From Dermanyssus gallinae (taxonomy: Eukaryota > Arthropoda > Arachnida > Mesostigmata > Dermanyssidae), in assembly GCA_003439945.1 (NCBI GenBank), contig QVRM01004000.1:456384-520383 (forward strand): a stretch of DNA of 64,000 bases. The letters are read 5' to 3'. The notes under the pieces were generated by a model. It saw only the letters and a program-made list of their open reading frames with translations, made no database searches and was not told the DNA's origin. Numbering within the stretch: position 1 is the first letter of the stretch; the number at the start of each line of letters is the position of its first letter. Below, piece by piece: positions 23,431 to 33,688 of this stretch. A program made the translations under genes and the position numbers.

Positions 23431-24305
23431 AAAAGGTAAATTAGGCGATTTACCTTCCGCCGTCTGCAGCAGATGTTGATAGTTACGAGAAGGTGCATTG
23501 TATGGGCAATACGAACCGCTGCGAGGACGCAGCCCTGACGGCGTTCTCTGCACCATATACGTTTGAATCGTTCGACCAAGAATGTAAAACACTAAACAAA
23601 TTATGCTCAAATGCCGGCACGAAAAGCAAATTAGTGCTAATCAACGTGGCTCTTTTAGAGAACAACTAGTGAACAAAGACATAGTAATAAAACGACGCAA
23701 TAAGTTACTTGAACCACCAACAACGTATCGATGAACCGTGGCTTCTCATCCCCTCGAAGTAACCAAACCCGCTTTAAAAACAACCACGCATAGATTGCGC
23801 ATTTTTCATCCTTCCTACACAATGAATCCTAGTCTGCCGGAGGCTGACACACGTAAGAAGTGTTGCTATCTAACAGCAGAGAACACGGGCGCGACCGCCA
23901 ACAGCAAACCTTTGCAGACTTCGATGCTACCGTCACAATAAAAACATAGCACCACGAACCTGTTCTGGCATAGACCAAGAAAGGACCCCCGCCCCTTAGC
24001 TTGAAAACGTATGAAAAATGCATCTTATACCAATAAAGCAGATTCGTTAGTTCTGTCTCTTATAGCAATAAAACAGACTTGTTATTACAGAGCTTTTTTT
24101 AACAGGGTAACCTACAGAAACTGTTTTAAAATCAACTACATACAAGAACAGGGTTTAAAGAAAAAAAACAATTATGTATTATATACTGTTTTTAAAGGTT
24201 GTAAGACGCCTTTGACTGCGTTCCTCGCGATCGCCTACCAACAGCAATTCGAGCCGCATTTAATATCAGAGACAAAATGTTTTGTCTTGTCCGAAACCTA
24301 AATAC
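23431..24305. other. No gene recognised
   Basis: Short unassigned frames on both strands. No motif or shared repeat. Confidence 0.45.
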
Positions 24306-24479
24306 TTTTTGGGCTGACTCTCAGCTAAGATTCAACGTCCATGAGACTGCTTTTCGCATTGCTTCATAGACGGACTCCATAAACACAAATGTGCAACGGT
24401 GGGGCTCGAACCCGCGCATTTATGTGTCTCCCCCGGTCGCGAGGCGCAGACGCATGCCACCACGCCACCGGGCTTGATA
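24306..24479 (-). mobile_element. tRNA-derived SINE (family S1), copy 3, minus
   Basis: Complete S1 copy in reverse. The right end is the tRNA-like head (ATCAAGCCCGGTGGCGTGGTGGCATG on the minus strand), then the B box GGTTCGAGCCCC at about 24405, the body with GCAATGCGAAAAGCAGT, and an end near GTCAGCCCAAAAAG at 24306. Confidence 0.88.
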
Positions 24480-25139
24480 GGCTCACGCAACTACCAGTTT
24501 CGTGATGGTGCATCCTTATCGAAAATGGAGGATATCTAATTAGCAGCAGGATCCAGAAGACGGTAGGCGTAGCCCAAGGAGACACAGCTCACTCATTAGT
24601 ATTTATACCGTACGTTGCTGGAATAACTAAGACTAACTGAGAAGTATAAACCTCACCCACGTGACGATCACGTGACCTTCACGTAGATGATCTTGCAGAA
24701 ATTGTCAGGTCTGCAACCCATCTGAACTATAATCAAAAATAATTGCACACATGATACAAGGATGTCAGGCAAGACTGCATTCGCACGCGTATACCACACC
24801 TGACACATTTTATCGCATTTTAAAGTTGCTGATAAGATTAAGAGCTTTTTATCAACGGGTCATCGGATTGCCACGGCAACGTTTTAGCGGTCAAAACACG
24901 ATGATTTCAAGAACGTTACAATTGACAAATAGATATTTGAGGCCATAGCGATAAAAAAAAATTACCACAACTATTAAAAAGAACGCAACATGAACTTTGT
25001 TCTAGAACGTTTCTTGATAAACCGGCGGAAGCAGAACAGATTGATGAAAAGCTAGTGTTAAAACAGAAACGAGCCATGTTTCTGTTAGCAATATCAAACG
25101 CTCTCATATATCTTGGGATGGTTGTTGCAAGCCTTTAAA

Positions 25140-25140
<1 letters not shown>
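24480..25140. other. No gene recognised
   Basis: AT-rich, with no domain in the frames at 24751-25107. Confidence 0.45.
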
Positions 25141-25173
<33 letters not shown>

Positions 25174-25202
25174 AAGGATATATATATATATATATATATA
25201 TA
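25141..25202. repeat. (TA)n array with ACCAAGGATA interruption
   Basis: TA at 25142-25170, then ACCAAGGAT, TA again at about 25179-25201, then a second ACCAAGGAT. The R2-like LINE sequence starts directly after it. Confidence 0.93.
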
Positions 25203-26489
25203 CCAAGGATATACTCCTTAACTTACTCAACAGACTCACGATAGCTCCCCTTAAACCCCACCAAAGACTCATATTTTTGAAAGACTTTCTCATTCCCCGT
25301 CTCCTATATAAACTGGTCTCCGGTCCCAGACCATCTTACGCACTTCTTAGTGACCTAGATAAAGAGATCAGAAAGGTTGTTAAGTCGAAATGGCTTAAGC
25401 TCGAAAACTCGGTGCCCAACGCCTACCTGTACACGCACACAGCACACGGCGGTCTGGACATCCCCTGCCTCCAAACATTCATTCCCAGAATCCGCCTCTC
25501 CCGCCTGACAGCACTACAACACTCCACGCACCTTGGGGTCCAATGGATGCTAACCACCGAGCACTTTAAAAAAGATCTTGCGAAAACAAGACTTCTTTGC
25601 GAGCGCTTGGGAACCTCCATTGAGACCGCTACACAAGAGACCGATTACTGGTCTCAACAACTACACAACACGTTCGATGGGGCACATTTTAAAAAAGCAC
25701 ACGAAACGCCCTTTGTACATTACTGGATTAAGGGTATGCCCTACCTATCTGGTAAGGAGTATTTAAACCTACTAAAGCTCAGGATCAACGCACTACCAAC
25801 GCGTGCCAGATTGGCCAGGGGACGCCCGGGCTACAACAAACGTTGTAGGCACGGGTGTCATGCGCCTGAGACGTTGGCTCATGTCGCTCAGATGTGCGAT
25901 ATAACACACAAACAAACCATAAAGAGACATGACGACGTCTGTGATCGCGTGGCGCGTCTTCTCCGCGAAAGGGGTCATGAGGTGGTTCGTGAGCGAGTAT
26001 TCCGTCGACCGGGCGCACCGGGTCTAAAGCCCGACCTCGTAATAACAACACCTACCGAGGTCTGGGTTTTAGATGCCGAGGTTTGCGGCCCGAACCGGGA
26101 CCTGGCAAAAGCACGGCAAGACAAGATCGCCAAATATGACGTCGAGTTCCTAAGAGCGGCGCTCCCCTACCCGCAAAAACCTCGCAGATTCGGATCCATC
26201 ACTATCTCTATGAGTGGTGTATGGGACTCCGAATCTGCGAGGACGCTCTTGGGGCTCGGCGTCACGAAGAGGAATCTTATGGATCTCACCGTTTTAACTT
26301 TGCAAGGAACCTTGAGGATATATCGCTCGCACCGGATCCATAAGAGCGGGGGCTACCATCAAGCAAGGACACGGACAACTGATTCTTAACTTCACGTGAC
26401 ACCTTTTTATTACCATTTTTATTAAGGCGAGCACTGCCGAGTGTGCAAACGTATTGTAAATGATTAATAAATCATCACAATATTTTCTA
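25203..26489 (+). mobile_element. R2-like LINE, copy 1, 5'-truncated, inserted in (TA)n
   Basis: 5'-truncated non-LTR element of the restriction-like-endonuclease type. The coding part is open from the left TA array to the stop at 26387-26389. A 100-bp 3' UTR then ends CACAATATTTTCTA directly against (TA)n. Copy 2 (minus, 56984-58466) ends at the same bases against another TA array. Both ends of both copies therefore meet TA repeats. R2-clade elements normally insert in 28S rDNA, and no rDNA is present here. Confidence 0.85.
25208..26389 (+). CDS. C-terminal part of R2-like RT/endonuclease polyprotein
   Basis: The open frame continues from the TA junction. Its first residues (ILLNLLNRLTIAPLKPHQRL) match the RT thumb/linker of R2-clade proteins, as does PNAYLYTHTAHGGLDIP about 60 residues later. 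Near the middle is the zinc knuckle CRHGCHAPETLAHVAQMC (C-x3-C-x7-H-x4-C). About 30 residues on comes the endonuclease, with RHDDVCDRVARLLRERGHEV, then GLKPDLVITT followed 12 residues after PD by the D of VWVLDAEV (the PD-x12-D catalytic motif), then ARQDKIAKYD. All are intact, with no stop in about 390 codons. RT catalytic motifs are absent because of 5' truncation. No start codon of its own is expected. The intact frame suggests recent insertion. Confidence 0.85.
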   Translation, partial: DILLNLLNRLTIAPLKPHQRLIFLKDFLIPRLLYKLVSGPRPSYALLSDLDKEIRKVVKSKWLKLENSVPNAYLYTHTAHGGLDIPCLQTFIPRIRLSRLTALQHSTHLGVQWMLTTEHFKKDLAKTRLLCERLGTSIETATQETDYWSQQLHNTFDGAHFKKAHETPFVHYWIKGMPYLSGKEYLNLLKLRINALPTRARLARGRPGYNKRCRHGCHAPETLAHVAQMCDITHKQTIKRHDDVCDRVARLLRERGHEVVRERVFRRPGAPGLKPDLVITTPTEVWVLDAEVCGPNRDLAKARQDKIAKYDVEFLRAALPYPQKPRRFGSITISMSGVWDSESARTLLGLGVTKRNLMDLTVLTLQGTLRIYRSHRIHKSGGYHQARTRTTDS

Positions 26490-26504
26490 TATATATATAT
26501 ATAT
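26488..26504. repeat. (TA)n between two converging element ends
   Basis: Short TA run bounded on the left by the R2-like 3' end and on the right by repeat X in reverse orientation. Confidence 0.9.
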
Positions 26505-26560
26505 TCAATTTCAAACGTGGTTTATTCACGGAACTGCAGTTTACAACGCGGAAGGGCGCG
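26505..26560 (-). repeat. Repeat X, 3' end fragment (minus), abutting (TA)n
   Basis: TTCAATTTCAAACGTGGTTTATTCACGGAAC and the following bases match 45690-45745 (TTCAATTTCAATTTGAGG, TTTATTCACGGAAC, GCA-TTTCACAA). On the minus strand it would end GTGAATAAACC...TTGAAATTGAA then (TA)n, with an AATAAA signal shortly before the end, as expected for a retroelement 3' end. Identity of the parent element is unknown. Confidence 0.6.
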
Positions 26561-26611
26561 GGAAAGAAAACGGGGGAAAAAAAAGAGGGGGGCGGCACAG
26601 GGGGCAGGGAG

Positions 26612-27080
26612 CGAAGAGAAAGAGAAAGAGAAAGAGAAAGAGAAAGAGAAAGAGAAAGAGAAAGAGAAAGAGAAAGAGAAAGAGAAAGAGAAAGAGAAAG
26701 AGAAAGAGAAAGAGAAAGAGAAAGAGAAAGAGAAAGAGAAAGAGAAAGAGAAAGAGAAAGAGAAAGAGAAAGAGAAAGAGAAAGAGAAAGAGAAAGAGAA
26801 AGAGAAAGAGAAAGAGAAAGAGAAAGAGAAAGAGAAAGAGAAAGAGAAAGAGAAAGAGAAAGAGAAAGAGAAAGAGAAAGAGAAAGAGAAAGAGAAAGAG
26901 AAAGAGAAAGAGAAGAGAAAGAGAAAGAGAAAGAGAAAGAGAAAGAGAAAGAGAAAGAGAAGAGAAAGAGAAAGAGAAAGAGAAAGAGAAAGAGAAAGAG
27001 AAAGAGAAAGAGAAAGAGAAAGAGAAAGAGAAAGAGAAAGAGAAAGAGAAAGAGAAAGAGAAAGAGAAAGAGAAAGAGAA

Positions 27081-27123
<43 letters not shown>

Positions 27124-27175
27124 GAAAGAGAAAGAGAAAGAGAAAAGAAAGAGAAAGAGAAAAGCTAAAGAGAAT
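26612..27175. repeat. (GAGAAA)n hexanucleotide array, about 560 bp
   Basis: Almost pure polypurine GAGAAA repeats, with phase slips near 26911, 26958, 27098 and 27142 where AGAGAAGAG or GAAAGAAAG occurs. It is a mirror-type polypurine tract, the class that can adopt triplex (H-DNA) structure. The Lys-Glu repeat frame across it (26460-27194) is not a gene. Confidence 0.97.
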
Positions 27176-27428
27176 AGAAGAGAAAGGAAAATAGTAAAGA
27201 GAAATATAAAGATAAATAGAAAGATAAAGATAAAGTATGAAATTAATAAATATAATATAAATCTAAATATAAGTATAAGTATAAATATAATATAATATAA
27301 TCTAAATATAAATATAAATATAAATATAAATATAAAATATAAATATAATATAAATATAACTATAAATATAAATATAATATAAATAAATATAAATATAAAT
27401 ATAAATATAAATATAAATATAATATTAT
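27176..27428. repeat. (TATAAA)-type AT-rich array adjoining (GAGAAA)n
   Basis: Degenerate GATAAA and AATATAAAG units pass gradually into ATATAAAT/TATAAA hexamers. The period stays near six across the change of motif. Confidence 0.85.
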
Positions 27429-28335
27429 ACGCATACTGAAATTAAGGCGAGCTTAAGCGGAAATCGAAGCGACTGTTTGCTGTAGTGGTTTTGAGGGGCT
27501 GTTTCGACAGGACGCAATTATCACACGGCGCTGGCGTTCGCATTTTTCTGGCTGTCGTTATTTCTCTCCTATTCCATGTGTGTGTGTGTCTCTCCTCGTA
27601 TTTGCCCCTGTCCTCGGTTCTCTCGTTCGCTGGCTCTCTTATTTGCAAGCGCGCGCGATTTTTTGGTTTGCGATTCGAGACTGCAAAATATCGATCGAGG
27701 GCGATGAAGCGATGAAATCGCAATCTGCTAATTTCTGCGCCGATTCGGGCGTTCGCCGTGCATTTGGTCGGCGATCTCCATATCGGCGCCACGGGGCCCC
27801 ACAGCTGGATTGTCACGACACCTTAATTACAAGTGCGAGTCTTGTGTAAGAACTTTTTTTACGTTTACCTTCGTCATCGGTGCTTACGTTTGTTCGCATT
27901 TCAATTTAATCTTGTTGTTGTTGTTCTTGCTGCTTTTGCTGCTGTTGTTATTGTCAACATTTATCTTATATCTATTCGTAGTTGGTTTGTGATCTTCGTT
28001 ACTTCGTAGCCGCTTAAAACGTGCACGTCTTTGAAAAAAACACGCAAATAGATGCATATAAAATGTTTAGTCCAGCAGAGAGCAATACAAAACAATTGTT
28101 AGTAACGACAATAACGATAAAGTATTTGAGCAATGCCGGACCATCATGCGCTAGATAGAGATTCGGCGCAAGAGCCATACACCAGCGACCATATGCAGAT
28201 GCAGGAGCAGCGCTAGAGATTATACGCAAAAGAGACCCCAAAGCATATGCCAGAACAGACGCTAATTAGAAAAACTACTCTGATGATTTGTTTAGTACTT
28301 TCGCAACAGCTAGCCAGTCATCTTCGTCAAGTTTA
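27429..28335. other. CpG-containing spacer, no gene recognised
   Basis: 27480-27840 is richer in G+C and CpG than its surroundings, with several overlapping frames but no domain. It could be a promoter or 5' UTR region, though nothing proves this. A TTG/GCT-rich simple repeat lies at 27911-27955. Confidence 0.35.
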
Positions 28336-28530
28336 TGAGTGGCAGCCTGATAACAGCAGCTCTCCCACGGTTTCGATGTAATGCCAAAGTAATACCGAGC
28401 CTGGGGGGTGGGGAGGAATCCGGGTTTAGTGGGTTTGCGAGTCTCACACTAGTCACGCAGGCTGCTAGTGGCGCATGTGCATCATGCATTACCGAAACCT
28501 CCCAGAACAAAAAGAAAAAAAAAAAAAAAA
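28336..28530 (+). mobile_element. R1-type LINE 3' tail, tail-only copy 1, plus
   Basis: Shares the ordered blocks CACGGTTTCGATGTAATGCC, CCGAGCCTGGGGGGTGGGGA, GGGTTTAGTGGGTTTGCGAG, CAGGCTGCTAGTGGCGCATG, CCGAAACCTCCC and a terminal A-rich tract with the element tails at 30845-31060 and 31630-31800. The poly(A) run is at 28514-28530. No coding part is left. Confidence 0.75.
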
Positions 28531-29194
28531 GCCTGATAACAGCAATGTGGACGACGACAACGACGAAGTTGGCCTATATCTGGAGCGGCGGTTCGATCCG
28601 ATCCGAATTGTTTGTTTGTGAAAGTTTGGCCGTACTCGTTTACTATCGTGAGTTTTTCATCGAACCAAAAAAAAGCTGCCCCTTTCGATAGTCGAAGCGC
28701 CAAGTATTCAACGAGCGCAAGTCATGCTGTTGCTCGGACCTGAGCTCGGGAGCTTTCCGGGGCTCTCCTGGGCAGAGGCACAAGCGACCGCAACGACGTC
28801 AAGCGCCGACTGCCGAATGGGCGAACCGAGTCCAAAATAGTGCCGCCTCGGTGGTGTCAGGACGTGTCAACGACGTATGCGTGCACCGTTCGCACGAATA
28901 CAGCAAACGCAACGATGACATTTTTGACATGTTAAGGCGGTGGGGTGGGGGGGGGGGGGGGAGTGGCCTGGGGTTGTCCTGTAGCGTCGCGCGATCTCGT
29001 GTCGTACCCAATTGATTTATTCCTTCTCGTCGGCTTCTCCTCCGCTCTACACTCCGGCACACAAGGATATGACGTGGTTCGATCCTGTGAAAAGTAAAAT
29101 ACTCATATGTGAGTTTGTCCTGGCATATTTTGCTAGCTACTGTGCGGTGCGTGTCCTTTTGCAGAAGAGCGCTTTTCTGACATTAATCTTATGT

Positions 29195-29195
<1 letters not shown>
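28531..29195. other. Spacer with G-rich tract, no gene recognised
   Basis: 28939-28960 is a GGTGGGG then (G)n run. The flanking 28690-28930 is GC-richer than average and has frames on both strands without a recognised domain. Confidence 0.4.

Positions 29196-29227
<32 letters not shown>
29196..29227. repeat. (TA)n microsatellite
   Basis: TA run preceded by GTATACAT. Confidence 0.95.
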
Positions 29228-29230
<3 letters not shown>

Positions 29231-29689
29231 GGCAAGTTTGGCCTTATGCGCAAATGCTTGTTTGGTCCACCAACGTCTATTACTTGTTCATCGAAGTTAA
29301 AAGTCTGATGTAATATCTGTGTTTACTGGGGCCCTCACTGAAAAGGCCGTAATCTCAAAGTGGCGTCAGCTATCACTTTTGGCCATGAGACCTTTTGTCT
29401 TACTTTTACTGAGGTCTATATGGCCACACAAACCAACACAGACACTGTAGAGATTGACATGCATTGGCTGGAGGCCAACATATTATTATGCATATTGTTT
29501 ATTTTGCAATAACTTTGCTTTTCAAGATGGTCCATAATCATAATACAGTCGTCAGTATATGCAGTTTGAACGCGCCTGCGACTGTCCCGCCAGGCAAAAA
29601 AGTGCCAAAAAAAGACCACCGATGTGTCTGGCAGCTTGCTCACATATCGTTATGCGTCCGATTAAAAATTTGATGGGACTTAAGTATAA

Positions 29690-29692
<3 letters not shown>
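29228..29692. other. No gene recognised
   Basis: Short overlapping frames only. Confidence 0.45.

Positions 29693-29750
<58 letters not shown>
29693..29750. repeat. (TA)n microsatellite
   Basis: 58-bp TA run. Confidence 0.97.
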
Positions 29751-29753
<3 letters not shown>

Positions 29754-29782
29754 GTAACGTAATAAAATAAATATGCAATATA

Positions 29783-29841
29783 TATTTTATTATGGTTTAT
29801 CAACACCCAGGGTAGGTAAAAAAATATACCATAATAAAATA
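29783..29841. repeat. Inverted repeat around a LINE-tail-like core
   Basis: Arms TATTTTATTATGGT (29783-29796) and its exact reverse complement (29828-29841) flank TTATCAACACCCAGGGTAGG. The core matches the terminal block of LINE B (TTATTAACACCCGGGCTGGG, about 42499-42517). It may be a LINE tail in reverse inside a small palindrome. Confidence 0.6.
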
Positions 29842-30844
29842 CCATATATATTTTATGCACATAGAGATCATGTATATATAAATATATATACTAGGTGTAC
29901 CAATATGAAACCCAATTTTTTTCCGCAAAATCATGTTATTACAGAAAAACCGCAGCAACTATCTAACTCACTCAAAATATTGTCTGTTGCTAACGATACA
30001 TGGTTCTATTCATTTAAATTACCTAAAGAAATGTTCATATTTTGTGGCAAACCAATTATCGGTTCCAGCAGCCAGTAGTCATCATCAATCATAGTAAACC
30101 ACTATGATTTTTTCCAATCAAACACAGAACATTGTTTTTTCTTTGAAACAATTTGGCCGCGCAGTCGATGTGACTGAGGTACCGGATTTAACCCAAATGT
30201 TCTTACACATCGGATCCTCGAAATAGGTCCACTTTTGTCTCATTTACTCTATAGAGAAATGTTTTATTTTTATGCCTAGAGAGCAGAATCTCACATGTGG
30301 TTTTTCGGTTATTTTGTTTTCGTTCGATCAGCTCATGAGGAACCCATCTCCCCGACTTCAGAATAAACTTAATGGCAATCAAGCGCACGGAAATGCTTTG
30401 TTGGAAGTTGTTGAGTTGATTTGCGAGCTGTTGTTACATTTGGCTGGTATCCTTAGCTAACAAGGCTGCCAGTCTTCGAAAAGTCTTTAGAAACCTTACA
30501 GTCTGCGGTAAAGTGATCCATACTGTAGCATTGCTATGGGTCGCAGGATTACACAACCCCTTGCCAGCTTGGTTATTTCCAATATTTTAACTGCAGCTAG
30601 AAGTGTTGCTTCTGAGATGGACAGGTGCCCACCGATCAAATATATAATACATAAACGAAAAATAAATTGCATATAAATTTAAAAGTGTTAAGAAATTGTT
30701 TATGTTTTTTTTATCAGTATTTAAACTGTACTTACTTATAAGGCATGTTTTGTGTGTTTCGATCTAAAGAAGACAAAGTCATAATTTTAACATTTTTGTT
30801 TTTTTATTAAACCGAGAATATAAATCTACTTTGAAATAAAAATA
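29842..30844. other. No gene recognised
   Basis: AT-rich. The frames at 29773-30078 and 30203-30460 have no motif. Confidence 0.45.
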
Positions 30845-31100
30845 AATATAGTTTTTATTTTGTATTTTGGAAGGTTTCGGGAATGCGCGGAAATTGCGCA
30901 CATGCGTCACTAGCAGCCTGTGTGACAATGTGGGACTCCATCCTTTCAGGCCCGGGAATACTTGGCATTTCTTCGAAACCGTGGAAGAGGCGTCGCTGCT
31001 GTTCTCCCTAAACACCTTCTCAACTCCCTTCTCATTGAAGACGGGGTCGATTCCGCATTGGGCGACCGCGCAGGTCGCCATCGTCTCGACGGTCGGCCTT
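30845..31100 (-). mobile_element. R1-type LINE 3' tail, copy 2, minus
   Basis: The minus strand carries the same ordered blocks as copy 1: CCACGGTTTCGAAGAAATGCC, CCGGGCCTGAAAGGATGG, GAGTCCCACATTGTCAC, CAGGCTGCTAGTGACGCATG, CCCGAAACCTTCC and an A-rich end at about 30845. The GGTTTAGTGGG block is shortened. The apparent frames on both strands across it are shadows. Confidence 0.7.
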
Positions 31101-31159
31101 CTTGGGCTTAAAGAACTTGGCAATTATACTCTGCTGAAAGTGGCAAGAATAGCTCTTGC

Positions 31160-31810
31160 AGCACGACAACAACCTTCATTTTAAAAAGAAGAAAGGCAAG
31201 ACCTATGCAGACATGATCAGGGAGCTGGGCCCCAGAGTGGCCCCAGCTCCCCGATCCCGGTTGACACATGCGCCCTCTGCTCCTCCGGGGACGTGGACGA
31301 CGTCGAACACACGATCGTGCGCTGCGCGGTCCTTGCGGGGGCACGTGCCTCTACGACGTCCGAGCTGAGGCAAAAGACTCCGCAGTACGTGGTGGACTTG
31401 ATGATGAAACCCGAGACGAATTGGACAAAGGGTCGACGTTACCTCGACACCATCATGAGATAAAAGCTGAACCTGGAGGCGGCGAGACGAGCCCGTTACG
31501 ACCAGGACCCCTTTGAGGGGCAGTCGAGAGGAGGAGCCGAGGGAGAAGGGGAGAGCAGCTAGGCCCTCCAGAGGCTCTCGACGCATCTCACCAGGGCGGG
31601 CGAGCATTGGGTAGGCGCATAGAGCGTTAGAACGCGAGACTCCCCTCTCAGGGTTGTCGAAGTAATGTCAATGCAATCCCGGGCCTTGGGGGGGTGGGGA
31701 GGATATTGGTTTTAGTGGCTGCGAGTCCCACCCTAGCTGCTGCTAGCTGCCAGTAGCGCTTGTGCATTATGGATTTCCGAGACCTTCCAAAAAACAAACA
31801 AAAAAAGAGT
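31160..31810 (+). mobile_element. R1-clade LINE, C-terminus plus 3' tail, plus
   Basis: Coding remains at 31160-31620 run directly into the 3' tail at 31630-31800 (GTCGAAGTAATGTC, CCCGGGCCTTGGGGGGGTGG, GGTTTTAGTGGCTGCGAGTCCC, CCGAGACCTTCC, then AAACAAACAAAAAAA). This copy links the tail-only repeats of the window to an R1-clade coding region. Confidence 0.75.
31260..31620 (+). pseudogene. R1-clade ORF2 C-terminal zinc-knuckle region
   Basis: From about 31267 the plus strand reads CALCSSGDVDDVEHTIVRC, an intact C-x2-C-x9-H-x4-C knuckle typical of the C-terminus of R1-clade ORF2. Then comes a helical stretch ending in a stop (TYR...LDTIMR then TAA). The Ala/Arg-rich sequence after the stop up to 31620 is probably leftover coding or UTR. 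Other frames here are shadows. Confidence 0.7.
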
Positions 31811-32000
31811 AGCCCCAACGCCCTTCGCGTCAGGATAAGTCGCGCCTAGCAACTGCCTAGCGGTGACGTACGGTTGGTGGTGGCAAAGCGGCCGGCCAGC
31901 ACTTTCCTTCAGGCTATAGATGCGGGTCAATGGTCCGCCTGTTCAGATTAAGCAAGGCGACAACTGCGGCAGAGGGGGGCACCCTGCCAACGTCGCCGCT

Positions 32001-32130
32001 GCCATGAAGTACAGTGTTTAACAAAAATGAGTCATTTGATTGTCACTCCTAAAGACGATATCCACTCCATATTGAAAATGCTTATTTTAACGACCACCTC
32101 AATAATGGACCATTCAATCATGAACACCTT
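32001..32130 (+). repeat. Repeat Y, copy 1, ending in GAACACCTTGTAT
   Basis: The block GATATCC...GAAAATGCTTATTTTA...TGGACCATTCAATCATGAACAC-x4-TGTAT is shared with 34770-34855 in the same orientation. Copy 1 ends in (TA)n. Such ends resemble the TACAGGGTGTTC termini of some mariner-type elements read in reverse, so Y may be a transposon end. Confidence 0.6.
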
Positions 32131-32131
32131 G

Positions 32132-32163
<32 letters not shown>

Positions 32164-32185
32164 TGTATATATATATATATATATA
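32131..32185. repeat. (TA)n array, left flank of Tc1-like element
   Basis: TA repeats with one AAATATGTATAT interruption. The right flank of the element has the same interruption. Confidence 0.93.
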
Positions 32186-32388
32186 AAGTGTGTTGCAAAA
32201 AATTAGCAACTCAAGTTTTTTGGTGATCATTTCGGCTTGGTTTATATAAATGGCTTGACATTTTAAGCGCATGATGTACATGACGAAACACGAGTATGGT
32301 GTTAATTTCGTTGCAATCTCACAGTCGGTTCATACAAAAAATAAAAAAATGTGAAAAAACAGTGTTGCAAAATATTAACAACAATAAC
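32186..32388 (+). repeat. Left terminal inverted repeat
   Basis: Pairs with 33459-33656. The outer 20 bases AAGTGTGTTGCAAAAAATTA are identical on both sides and the inner boundary is at AACAATAAC. It probably holds transposase binding sites and the promoter. Confidence 0.9.
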
Positions 32389-32561
32389 ATGCTAACAACA
32401 CAGCTCTTGTTTGTAGAGGATAGTCGATACTACAGCTGATATTCGGTCTCGGAGATCAAATGTCAGGAATATTGTCTAGCTAAATCAATCGTTCTATAGC
32501 TGTAAAATATTCTACAGCTTAGTCGTTGTTCCAAACTAACGGCGAAGCGTATGTTTAAACC

Positions 32562-33407
32562 ATGGGACGTACAAAGGATCTCTCGGATAACGAAAAAACA
32601 AGAATTGAGGTATATGCTGAGCTCGGTCATACAGTAACTGCTATAGCAACCAGATTAGGACGGCATAAGAACACCATCAGCAGGTTGTTACACCCTCGAG
32701 TGAACCAAAGATGCAGATGTAACAGTGGGCGTAAGCCCGTTTTGACTATTCGAGATCGGCGAAGGATCATACAGTTGGCTACTCATGACCAAATGTCTTC
32801 TTCCAGGATCAGGACTACTTTGGGAGTGCCAGTGCACCGATCCACAGTGTACCGAGTGTTAAGTTCTGACAACAACGTGCGATACGCGAAAAGGAAGCTT
32901 ATGCCGCAACTGCAACCGAAGCACATTGTCGCACGGCGTGAATTTTCGCATAGATACCAAACTTGGGATAACGAGTGGAAAAACTTCGTCTTCTCAGATG
33001 AAAAGAAATCTAATCTCGATGGCCCTGACGGCTGTCAGTACTATTGGCACGACTTACGGAAGGAACCTAAATGGTTCTCGAAACGTGTGGCCCGTGGTGG
33101 TTCTGTGAAATATTAGGGCACGTTTGGATATAATGGGAAGTCCGATCTAGTCGCTATTGTGAATCGAAACAATTCCGACAAGTACCAGCGTATCGTCGGT
33201 TCCCAGTTAGAAGCCCATTTCAGAAGAATTGGGGGACCTCACGCAGTTTTTCAACAAGACAGCGCAACGTTTCATACCTCGGCTAGCACTATAGCCATTT
33301 TTCAAGAACAAGGAGTGCCACTTTTTGACTGGCCGGCATTGAGTCCAGACCTGAATCGTTTACGATTTGATTCAGAAGAAGGGACGAAAATCCCGTTTCA
33401 AGAATAG
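32562..33407 (+). pseudogene. Tc1-like transposase, one stop and damaged C-terminus
   Basis: One 282-codon frame interrupted by TAG at 33114-33116. N-terminal helix-turn-helix with LSDNEKTRIEVYAELGHTVT and IATRLGRHKNTISRLL (residues 6-50). A second helix-turn-helix contains STVYRVL (near 103-109). The DDE catalytic core follows: first Asp in FSDEKKSNLDGPDG (about 147), second Asp in FQQDSATFHTS (about 230). The stop replaces the Trp of the usual V-W-G-x-F. After WPALSPDLN the sequence diverges where PIENxWG should follow, so the third acidic residue and about 50 C-terminal residues are missing. Wording is closest to Tc3-like transposases. Confidence 0.88.
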
Positions 33408-33458
33408 AATATGTAGTATCAAATAAGTCATACAGCCCTGCTAAGAATCGAGTAAGGC

Positions 33459-33652
33459 GTTATTGTTGCTAATATTTTGCAACACTGTTTTTTCACACAT
33501 TTTTTTGTATGAACCGATTGTGAGATTGCAACGAAATTGACACCATACTCGTGTTTCGTCGTGTACACCATGCGCTTAAAATTTCAAGCCATTCAAATAA
33601 CCCAAGCCGAAATTATCAGCAAAAAACATGAGTTGCTAATTTTTTGCAACAC

Positions 33653-33656
<4 letters not shown>
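33459..33656 (-). repeat. Right terminal inverted repeat
   Basis: Reverse complement of 32186-32388 with scattered differences. Confidence 0.9.

Positions 33657-33688
<32 letters not shown>

Larger units (their letters stand above)
32186..33656 (+). mobile_element. Tc1/mariner-type transposon with about 200-bp inverted repeats
   Basis: The element begins AAGTGTGTTGCAAAAAATTA and ends with the reverse complement, flanked by TA on both sides (the superfamily's target). The terminal inverted repeats are 32186-32388 and 33459-33656, a little under 200 bp and mostly identical by eye. Total length is 1471 bp. It sits inside a (TA)n array. The transposase is broken, so it cannot move itself, but the ends look well preserved. 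Confidence 0.92.

Noticed and set aside
26460..27194. 244-codon Lys-Glu repeat frame
   Set aside because: It is the translation of the (GAGAAA)n array and changes to Arg-rich reading whenever the repeat slips phase.
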